From Cyanobacteria bacterium OH_CFB_184 (lineage in GTDB: Bacteria; Cyanobacteriota; Vampirovibrionia; Gastranaerophilales; Gastranaerophilaceae), in assembly GCA_023414155.1 (NCBI GenBank), contig JAEZOG010000064.1, positions 1 through 6,831 of the forward strand: a DNA stretch of 6,831 bases, written 5' to 3'. Below, in pieces: positions 1 through 5,560 of the stretch. The notes under the pieces were generated by a model. That model did not search any database and had not been told where the DNA came from. It worked only from the letters and a program-made list of their open reading frames with translations. Made by a program: the position numbers and the translations under genes. The number at the start of each line of letters is the position of its first letter. The first letter of the stretch is position 1.

Positions 1-877
1 GAACAGGTAAGTATTCTTTTAATTTTGAAACAACACCAACTGGACCAGAACCTGGACCACCGCCTCCGTGAGGTGTAGAGAAAGTTTTATGCAAGTTAAC
101 GTGAACTATATCAAATCCCATTTTTGCAGGGGTTGAGTAGCCCATAATTGCGTTCAAATTAGCCCCGTCATAGTAGAGTAATCCACCTACTTCGTGAACT
201 AATTTGGAAATTTCATTTATATTTTCTTCGAAGATACCTAATGTATTTGGATTTGTCAGCATTATAGCTGCTGTGTTATCGTCTAAAACTGATTTAAGAG
301 CGTCTAAATCAACTTGCCCGTTAGGTAGTGATTTGATTTCAACAATGTTAAAACCACACATAGCCGCTGTTGCAGGATTAGTTCCATGTGCAGAGTCAGG
401 AACTATTACATTTTTTCTTGTTTCCTTTTTATTTTCAAAATATTTTTTTACTATCATCATCCCGCATAGCTCACCATGAGCGCCTGCAGCAGGTTGAAGT
501 GTAATTGCATCCATACCTGTGATTGTTTTTAAAGATTCTTGCAATAAATACATTAATTTTAAAGAACCCTGGCAATCTGATTCGTCTTGAAGCGGATGAA
601 GGGAAGCAAATTCTTCTAGCGAAGATAACATTTCATTTACCTTCGGATTATATTTCATAGTACAAGAACCTAGTGGATAGAAACCTTTTTCTATGCAAAA
701 GTTCAAGTCAGATAACTCTTTGTAGTGTCGCATAGATTCTAGCTCAGAGACTTGCGGCAATATAGTATCTTGATTATCAAGGTATTTTTGAGGAAGAAAC
801 TCGAAATTTAGTTCTTCTTGCGTTAAATCGATACCTGTATTATTTTCTATAGATTTTTCAAAAATCAGTTTTACCAT
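1..877 (-). CDS. gcvPB: Glycine dehydrogenase (decarboxylating) subunit 2, 3'-truncated by window edge
   Basis: PLP-dependent beta subunit of the two-chain P-protein of the glycine cleavage system. With GcvPA it decarboxylates glycine and passes the aminomethyl group to the lipoyl arm of GcvH in the cytoplasm. I translated 292 residues from the ATG at 877-875, and the frame stays open to the window edge. The family is about 480 residues, so roughly the last 40% is missing. Visible motifs are GSCTMKYNP (residues 70-78), SAHGTNPA (162-169) and [16 protein letters not shown] (261-276), in which Lys264 is the expected PLP Schiff-base lysine. The start lies one base after the TAA of the upstream aldolase gene (TAAAATG), with an AAGG about 9 nt before the ATG, so translational coupling is likely. 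It is the fourth gene of the lysA-cdaA-aldolase-gcvPB cluster. gcvPA, gcvT and gcvH are not visible. Identification is very secure; the two-chain form is clear because the N-terminus is that of subunit 2. Confidence 0.95.
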   Translation of the reverse strand, partial: MVKLIFEKSIENNTGIDLTQEELNFEFLPQKYLDNQDTILPQVSELESMRHYKELSDLNFCIEKGFYPLGSCTMKYNPKVNEMLSSLEEFASLHPLQDESDCQGSLKLMYLLQESLKTITGMDAITLQPAAGAHGELCGMMIVKKYFENKKETRKNVIVPDSAHGTNPATAAMCGFNIVEIKSLPNGQVDLDALKSVLDDNTAAIMLTNPNTLGIFEENINEISKLVHEVGGLLYYDGANLNAIMGYSTPAKMGFDIVHVNLHKTFSTPHGGGGPGSGPVGVVSKLKEYLPV

Positions 878-878
878 T

Positions 879-1508
879 TTATTCCGCCTTAGTTGAAAGA
901 TAGTTTTTAAGAAGTTCTTTTGTTTTCATCGCTCTATAGATGATTTCTTCATTTGAAGCATTTTGATAAAGAGCTCTTCCTATTCCAACAGCTCTTGCTC
1001 CGGCTTCTAAATAGTCAGTGAATCCTTCAATTTCGATATTACCCGTTGCAACTATATTTAAAAATGGCATAGGTCTCAATAAATCTTCTATATATGTTGC
1101 TCCGCCCATAGGTCTAGTCGGATAAATTTTTATTAATGGAGTTCTTGCCTTCCACGCTGAATAAGCTTCATTAGGCGTTGTAGCAGTCATAACCAATGGT
1201 ACTTCATTACTTTGGCAAAGTCTTACTAAGTTCATTTGAAACACTGGTGACACGATTAATTTTGCACCTGCATTAATAGCAAGGCTTGCTTGCCTTTGGG
1301 TAATAATTCCGCCAGCAGCTATCGTTAAATCTTCAGATGCATTAAGGTATTTAATTGCTTCTGCAACTGAGTTGTTATTCACTATAATCTCGATTATAGA
1401 AATACCACCTTTAACTAGTGACTGAGCAATTTCTACAACTTTTTCACCATCATCTACTCTTACAACAGCATAAATTTTTTCATTTAATATTTTTTTAATA
1501 GCATTCAT
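879..1508 (-). CDS. eda: KDPG/KHG aldolase family protein (Eda-like), divergent active site
   Basis: A 209-residue class I aldolase of the Eda family (2-keto-3-deoxy-6-phosphogluconate / 4-hydroxy-2-oxoglutarate aldolase), a cytoplasmic TIM barrel that releases pyruvate or glyoxylate. Length and motif order fit the family: AVVRVDD (residues 14-20), IIEIIVNN (38-45) with presumed catalytic Glu40, VSPVFQ (86-91), TATTPNEA (108-115), [11 protein letters not shown] (126-136) with presumed Schiff-base Lys127, and VGIGRAL (174-180). Several normally conserved positions differ. The usual GAGT is AAGG, PG(I/V)xTPTE is [13 protein letters not shown] (phosphate-binding loop) is ATGNI, and the Arg of the TLRT motif is Asn. 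The substrate is therefore uncertain, and the gene symbol marks the family only. The ATG follows the TAA of cdaA by 2 nt. The nearest purine-rich stretch (AAGAGA) is rather far upstream, so translation probably depends on coupling to cdaA. No Entner-Doudoroff dehydratase (edd) is visible. Confidence 0.85.
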   Translation of the reverse strand: MNAIKKILNEKIYAVVRVDDGEKVVEIAQSLVKGGISIIEIIVNNNSVAEAIKYLNASEDLTIAAGGIITQRQASLAINAGAKLIVSPVFQMNLVRLCQSNEVPLVMTATTPNEAYSAWKARTPLIKIYPTRPMGGATYIEDLLRPMPFLNIVATGNIEIEGFTDYLEAGARAVGIGRALYQNASNEEIIYRAMKTKELLKNYLSTKAE

Positions 1509-1510
1509 AA

Positions 1511-2401
1511 TTAATTATTTTTTCTCTTTACTTTTATTAGGTTGAACATTAGTTTTTTTTCTTCTTCATCTTCTTCTTTTTCATATCCAAGAAGGTTTTC
1601 CAAATCTGATCTTAAGTCTGCGATATTTTCATATTTTTTCAAAATCCCATCTACAGCAACTGAAACATCACCTGTTTCTTCTGAAACGACAAGGCAAGCA
1701 CAGTCACAAGCTTCACTCATTCCAATTGCAGCTCTATGTCTGGTTCCATATTTCCAACTAAGCTTTGGATCTTCTGTCAGTGGTAGCAAAACGCCTGCTG
1801 CTAATATTTTATTGTCTTGTATTATAACAGCTCCATCGTGAAGGGGTGTATTTGGATGGAATATAGTTAATATCAATTCTGTTGAAACATCAGCGTTAAG
1901 CTTTGTTCCGACTTCTGAATATAATGTGTTTTGATCACTTTTTTGTAAAACAATCAAACAGCCGCATTTGGTTTTGCTGAAATATTTAACTGCTTCAATA
2001 ATCTCTCTTACTACATTAGAACTGTTTACTGTATTTGCTTTTTTATTAAAAAAGATACTTTTACTGATAAATCCTGTTTGACCAAGATATCCTAATAGTT
2101 TTCTTAATTCTGGTTGGAAGATAACAACCAAGCTGAAGATTACAATACTAACGAGCGTTTTTAAAAATACACCTATTATTTGCAGGTCAATCTTAATCAG
2201 TAGCTCACTGAACGCCCAAGTAATCAATAAAAAGAAAATACCTTTTACTAATTTTTCAGATTGAGTTCCTTTAATGTATTTTTTGTACGAAAACAGCAAG
2301 ACAAGTGCAATAAACAAAAGCTCTGCTATGTTTAACATATTGAACTTTATATCCATGCTTTCAAGAGGAAATTTAACTATGTTTAAGAAGTTTTCGAGCA
2401 T
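1511..2401 (-). CDS. cdaA: Membrane diadenylate cyclase CdaA (DacA), makes c-di-AMP
   Basis: Condenses two ATP into cyclic di-AMP at the cytoplasmic face of the membrane. The 296-residue protein has the standard CdaA layout. Three hydrophobic segments (about residues 24-43, 51-69 and 75-95) are followed by the FQPELRKLLG linker (95-104) and the DisA_N/DAC catalytic domain (about 130-255). The domain carries the signature DGA (189-191) and GTRHRAA (219-225), plus VVSEETG (238-244). All signature residues are present, so activity is expected. The C-terminus ends in an acidic stretch (KEEDEEEKK, 275-283) and then a basic tail. The ATG at 2401 is preceded by AGGAAG at good spacing, partly formed from the lysA stop codon 9 nt upstream. 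Residues 16 and 22 are alternative Met starts but leave this binding site too far away. In Firmicutes cdaA is normally next to cdaR and glmM; here it follows lysA. No CdaR-like regulator or c-di-AMP phosphodiesterase is visible. Confidence 0.95.
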   Translation of the reverse strand: MLENFLNIVKFPLESMDIKFNMLNIAELLFIALVLLFSYKKYIKGTQSEKLVKGIFFLLITWAFSELLIKIDLQIIGVFLKTLVSIVIFSLVVIFQPELRKLLGYLGQTGFISKSIFFNKKANTVNSSNVVREIIEAVKYFSKTKCGCLIVLQKSDQNTLYSEVGTKLNADVSTELILTIFHPNTPLHDGAVIIQDNKILAAGVLLPLTEDPKLSWKYGTRHRAAIGMSEACDCACLVVSEETGDVSVAVDGILKKYENIADLRSDLENLLGYEKEEDEEEKKLMFNLIKVKRKNN

Positions 2402-2410
2402 TTACTCTTC

Positions 2411-3739
2411 CTATTGAAATTTTGTAGGAACAACATCACATTCAATCAGCTGTTCATAAGTCTGTCTCTCTATAATAATATCAGATTTTCCATTATTTAC
2501 AAGTACAGCAGCTGGCTTTAATACTCGGTTGTAGTTGCTTGACATAGAGTATCCATATGCGCCTGTAGTGTAGAAGCATATTAAATCGCCAGCTTCTAAT
2601 GAAGGCAATGTAATATCTTTTGCAAGGATGTCTCCTGATTCACAGAATCTTCCAGCGATTGTAACTTTTTCTGTAGAAGGTTCTGTTGGCTTATTTACAA
2701 CTTCAACAGTATATTTTGCTTGATACAAGCTAGGTCTCATATTATCTGCCATACCACCGTCAACAGTGAAGTATTTTCTACCGTTAGGAACTTGTTTTGA
2801 TGTTCCTGCTGTATATAATGATACTCCTGATGTACCAACGATGCTTCTTCCTGGCTCAATATAGATTGTAGGCAGTTTAATTTCATATTTTTCAGAATTT
2901 ACTTTTATAGAATCTATTATCACTTCTGCGAATTCATATATAGATATAGGTTCATCTTCTTCTGTATATTTGATTCCCAAGCCTCCGCCAAGGTTTATAT
3001 CAGTTAATTCGATACCGTATTTATCTTTGATTCTAGACATTTCTTTGAAGAATACGCCGATTTCATCAAAATAAACTCTTTTTTCAAATATTTGTGACCC
3101 TATATGTGCATGAAGTCCTGCTAAATTAAGGTTTGTATATTCATCTTTTATTAACTCAATAGCTTCATCAAGTTGAACAAGATCAAATCCAAATTTTGAA
3201 TCTAAATGCCCTGTTTGAATGTATTCGTGAGTGTGGCATTCTATACCCGGGGTTATTCTTAGTAATATTTTAACTGTTGTATTATACGATTTTGCTATGT
3301 TATCAAGCATTGCTAATTCAAGGAAGTTATCAACCGAGATTGCGCCAACTCCTACTTTTAAAGCAAGTTCAAGCTCTTCAGAGTTCTTGTTGTTTCCGTT
3401 GAAGATTGTATTTGCCATATTAAAGCCAGCACTGTGAGCTGTATAAATTTCTCCACCAGAACACAAATCTAAGCCGAACTCTTCTTCTTGCATGATTTTA
3501 CAGATAGCCTTTGTCATAAAAGCTTTTGCAGCAAACATCATATTAATATTTGGATAATTCTTAAACGCATTTTTATAGTCTCTTGTAATAGATTTGATCG
3601 TTGCTTCATCAAAAATGTATAAAGGTGTACCATATTGATTTGCTAAATCAACTAAATCACAACCACCAATTTCGATATGGTTATCTTGGTTAATTTTCGT
3701 TGTAATAGGTCTGATGTTTTGATTTGCTGTCTGTTGCAT
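2411..3739 (-). CDS. lysA: Diaminopimelate decarboxylase
   Basis: Fold-type III PLP enzyme that converts meso-diaminopimelate to L-lysine, the last step of lysine biosynthesis, in the cytoplasm. At 442 residues it is slightly longer than the usual ~420 because of an N-terminal extension ending in HIEIGGCDLVDLANQYGTPL (21-40), which I recall from cyanobacterial LysA proteins. Visible motifs are FAAKAF (69-74) with presumed PLP Lys72, LCSGGEI (92-98), HAHIGSQ (210-216), NLGGGLG (249-255), the phosphate-binding EPGR (295-298), GRFCESGD (363-370) with catalytic Cys366 contributed across the dimer, and GAYGYSMSSNYN (393-404). No key residue is missing. The start at 3739 is supported by AGAGGA six bases upstream. 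It appears to be the first gene of the leftward operon with cdaA, the aldolase and gcvPB. No lysine riboswitch fits in the short leader. The related enzyme carboxynorspermidine decarboxylase is smaller and less likely. Confidence 0.95.
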   Translation of the reverse strand: MQQTANQNIRPITTKINQDNHIEIGGCDLVDLANQYGTPLYIFDEATIKSITRDYKNAFKNYPNINMMFAAKAFMTKAICKIMQEEEFGLDLCSGGEIYTAHSAGFNMANTIFNGNNKNSEELELALKVGVGAISVDNFLELAMLDNIAKSYNTTVKILLRITPGIECHTHEYIQTGHLDSKFGFDLVQLDEAIELIKDEYTNLNLAGLHAHIGSQIFEKRVYFDEIGVFFKEMSRIKDKYGIELTDINLGGGLGIKYTEEDEPISIYEFAEVIIDSIKVNSEKYEIKLPTIYIEPGRSIVGTSGVSLYTAGTSKQVPNGRKYFTVDGGMADNMRPSLYQAKYTVEVVNKPTEPSTEKVTIAGRFCESGDILAKDITLPSLEAGDLICFYTTGAYGYSMSSNYNRVLKPAAVLVNNGKSDIIIERQTYEQLIECDVVPTKFQ

Positions 3740-3745
3740 GTTGAA

Positions 3746-3751
3746 TCCTCT
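3746..3751 (-). promoter_or_regulatory. Ribosome binding site of lysA
   Basis: On the minus strand AGAGGA stands six bases before the ATG at 3739, a good Shine-Dalgarno match at normal spacing. It supports this ATG over later in-frame starts. Confidence 0.75.
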
Positions 3752-3773
3752 GTACTCACTACTCTATGAACAT

Positions 3774-3782
3774 ATTTTAGCA
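3774..3782 (-). promoter_or_regulatory. Probable extended -10 promoter for the lysA-cdaA-aldolase-gcvPB operon
   Basis: On the minus strand the sequence reads TGCTAAAAT, which is a TG-N extension followed by a -10 hexamer TAAAAT (5 of 6 to TATAAT). The region around -35 has only weak matches, which an extended -10 element can tolerate. Transcription would start near 3767, giving a leader of roughly 27 nt before lysA. The assignment rests on consensus matching by eye in an AT-rich intergenic region. Confidence 0.4.
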
Positions 3783-3809
3783 TTAATCCCCTTAAAATAC
3801 TAATAAGAT

Positions 3810-3839
3810 TTGATAAAATTATAAAAAGTATTATTATAT
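3810..3839 (+). promoter_or_regulatory. Tentative promoter of the exported-protein gene
   Basis: TTGATA at 3810-3815 (5 of 6 to the -35 consensus) is followed after about 17-18 nt by AT-only hexamers at 3833-3839 that could act as a -10. That would put the transcription start almost at the ATG (3844), implying a leaderless or nearly leaderless mRNA. This fits the absence of any Shine-Dalgarno sequence there. Everything here is AT-rich, so chance matches are likely; TAAAAT at 3814-3819 is an alternative -10. Confidence 0.25.
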
Positions 3840-3843
3840 ATTT

Positions 3844-4407
3844 ATGAAGAAACTATTTTTTATATTTCTAGCTTTTTTATCAATTCAAGCTGTATCATCA
3901 GCAAGCGCAGTTGACTATGACCTATTGTACTATCAAGCGCAACCTTGTGATGTCAAGCTAATGCACGGTATAGACCCATATCAGGAAGAAGAATACAGCA
4001 AATACGCATGGTCGCCGTATCCGCTTTTTAGAACAAGCTCTTATATGTACTTTAAATCAATTGAGATTCCGCCAGGGTATTACCTTTTAACCCCTCGAAA
4101 TTTCAAAGGGAAAGATTATGTTCTATTCAAATCAGCAGGCAAGGTTCAATTCATCATACCTGTAGTAAAAATAGACACAATTCCTTTAGATTTTTATCAA
4201 AAACAAATGCCTGTTCCAAGGTTGACTAAAGGCCAAAAATTCAGAAAAAGCATAAAAGATAAGTTTTATTCTCTATTCAAAGACTCTAAAAAAATCCCGC
4301 CACCAAGCTCTTTTGTAGAAGTTGTCCAAGAAGGCAGATATATAGTTCTGAAATTTTACTACGAAAATAACTGTTATTATTTAGCTTTCAGAAAAAGTAA
4401 ATACTAA
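3844..4407 (+). CDS. Exported tyrosine-rich protein of unknown function
   Basis: I do not recognise this 187-residue protein. It begins with a clear Sec signal peptide: MKK, a hydrophobic core at about residues 4-18, then SSASA with likely signal peptidase I cleavage after Ala22. There is no lipobox cysteine, so it is secreted or periplasmic rather than a lipoprotein. The mature part (about 165 residues) is rich in tyrosine: I count 20 Tyr, all after residue 24. It has a likely beta-strand section around PPGYYLLTPR (76-85) and DYVLF (91-95), a basic linker with many Lys (129-150), a PPP run (152-154), and a final strand-like section containing FYYENNCYYLAF (171-182). Two cysteines (35 and 177) could form a disulfide. 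The signal peptide fixes the start, although no ribosome binding site precedes it. It is the only rightward gene in the window. It is divergent from lysA and ends 1 nt before the convergent radical SAM gene. A role at the cell envelope is inferred only from export. Confidence 0.85.
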   Translation: MKKLFFIFLAFLSIQAVSSASAVDYDLLYYQAQPCDVKLMHGIDPYQEEEYSKYAWSPYPLFRTSSYMYFKSIEIPPGYYLLTPRNFKGKDYVLFKSAGKVQFIIPVVKIDTIPLDFYQKQMPVPRLTKGQKFRKSIKDKFYSLFKDSKKIPPPSSFVEVVQEGRYIVLKFYYENNCYYLAFRKSKY

Positions 4408-4408
4408 T

Positions 4409-5515
4409 CTATATTATTTTTCGGACTATTTTTACTATCTTATTTTTTATTTTCGTTAAGATGCCTTTATTGAAGTTGGCAAAGTTTTCTTTGAAGTTAC
4501 AATTCAGCATTCTGCAATACATTTTGCAGCCTTTTATCGACTTTCTGCAATGTGTTGATTTGGAATTTACCCAGATATTTTCAGGGGTATCTTCTTTTAA
4601 AGAGCCAACAGGTTCCATATTAAAGCACAGCCTTACATCTCCGTATGGGTCAATTGCAAAATTTGTACTGCCAACATCGCATTTAATAGCTTTTAATATA
4701 TCAGTAGGATTATTGAAGAAGATTTTCATCGCTTCTAACTGCTCAAATGAATTGTAAATAGAGTGTCCTGCTTCTTTCATTTTAACTAATTTGTCCAAAA
4801 CTTCTATAGCTTGTTTAGACATATCCATATATTTTTTTAGAAGTTCTTTTGGCATTTTATAGTTGCTGGTATTTAAACCGGCACGTTCACTATACGCATG
4901 GAATGATTCAGTATCATCAACCAGTTGGAACATAATGCCATTAAGCTTATTAGCTGTTACAAATTCTACTAATGGTATGATTTCTGATAAGTTTTCAGGA
5001 AACATTATTGTTGCTATATTGATTCCAAGATTAGAATTTTTTTGTTGTTTCAGTTTATTTAGAGTCAAGATTGCGTCTATAGCTTTTTTGCAGCTTTCTT
5101 CTTTTCCTCTTGATTTGTCGTGAATTGAGCAATCATTAATAGAATTCAACGAAATGTTAATGCTTTCAATTGAAGAGTTAATTATGTCTTCATAGTGCTG
5201 ACTTATACTATAGGCATTTGTCATTGTTGAAGGGTGTATGTTTTTAGACTTTGCATATTCAGCAAGTTCAAATATATCGCCTCTTAAGAACGGCTCTCCA
5301 CCGGAAAAACAAAACCAAAAACCCTCTCCAAGCCATTCGTGGAGCTGATCAATTATCTTTTTCCATTCATTTGTCGTAAGTTCTTTTCCAATAACATCAC
5401 CAGGTTTTGTCATCCATTTAGAACAAGTCACGCAACGCATTTGGCACCTATCAGTTACATCAAATGTAATCTGTTGAGGTTTGTTTAGCTCTTTAGATTT
5501 ATTTTCTTTTGACAT
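4409..5515 (-). CDS. Radical SAM protein with C-terminal SPASM-like cysteine domain, substrate unknown
   Basis: A 368-residue radical SAM enzyme. The core motif CQMRCVTC (residues 24-31; CX3CX2C) would hold the [4Fe-4S] cluster that cleaves S-adenosylmethionine, and the SAM-contacting GGEP motif is at 72-75. The partial TIM barrel runs to about residue 240. The C-terminal region resembles SPASM/twitch domains: Cys279, then IDPYGDVRLC ending at Cys297, then Cys323, Cys330, Cys334 and Cys339, which could bind one or two auxiliary Fe-S clusters. The last ~20 residues (349-368) are strongly basic and amphipathic, with many Lys alternating with Ile/Val/Leu, and suggest membrane or nucleic-acid contact. 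SPASM enzymes commonly modify peptides or proteins, for example anaerobic sulfatase maturases and PqqE, but this protein matches none closely by eye and no precursor peptide is visible. AGGGGA five bases before the ATG supports the start. It lies 45 nt downstream of uvrC on the same strand and may be read from the same transcript. Oxygen-sensitive clusters suit an anaerobe. Confidence 0.85.
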   Translation of the reverse strand: MSKENKSKELNKPQQITFDVTDRCQMRCVTCSKWMTKPGDVIGKELTTNEWKKIIDQLHEWLGEGFWFCFSGGEPFLRGDIFELAEYAKSKNIHPSTMTNAYSISQHYEDIINSSIESINISLNSINDCSIHDKSRGKEESCKKAIDAILTLNKLKQQKNSNLGINIATIMFPENLSEIIPLVEFVTANKLNGIMFQLVDDTESFHAYSERAGLNTSNYKMPKELLKKYMDMSKQAIEVLDKLVKMKEAGHSIYNSFEQLEAMKIFFNNPTDILKAIKCDVGSTNFAIDPYGDVRLCFNMEPVGSLKEDTPENIWVNSKSTHCRKSIKGCKMYCRMLNCNFKENFANFNKGILTKIKNKIVKIVRKII

Positions 5516-5520
5516 ATCTA

Positions 5521-5526
5521 TCCCCT
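5521..5526 (-). promoter_or_regulatory. Ribosome binding site of the radical SAM gene
   Basis: On the minus strand AGGGGA lies five bases before the ATG at 5515, a good Shine-Dalgarno match that fixes this start. Confidence 0.65.
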
Positions 5527-5560
5527 ATTAAAAAAATCGTAGCAACCAACTTCACTTATG

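Noticed and set aside
204..479. Rightward open frame of 91 codons
   Set aside because: It lies antisense inside gcvPB, whose conserved PLP-enzyme motifs are on the other strand; the product resembles nothing and no ribosome binding site was seen.
1542..1841. Rightward open frame of 99 codons, serine-rich at the start
   Set aside because: It is antisense to the cdaA catalytic domain. The serine run merely mirrors the Glu/Lys codons of the CdaA acidic tail.
3231..3437. Rightward open frame of 68 codons
   Set aside because: Antisense shadow of conserved lysA sequence.
3796..3832. Six-base inverted repeat AATACT/AGTATT in the lysA-exported protein intergenic region
   Set aside because: The arms are short, AT-rich and 25 bases apart, and do not extend; chance is the simplest explanation.
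3740..3843. Lysine or glycine riboswitch upstream of lysA
   Set aside because: The ~100-base divergent intergenic region is too short and lacks conserved aptamer stems; the likely leader is only about 27 nt.
4366..4378. Palindrome AATAACTGTTATT, considered as a terminator or operator
   Set aside because: It lies inside the exported-protein gene, has a one-base centre that cannot form a hairpin loop, and contains almost only A/T.
4461..5123. Two rightward open frames (4461-4757 and 4863-5123)
   Set aside because: Both are antisense within the radical SAM gene, overlapping the SPASM cysteines and the barrel; no independent coding evidence.
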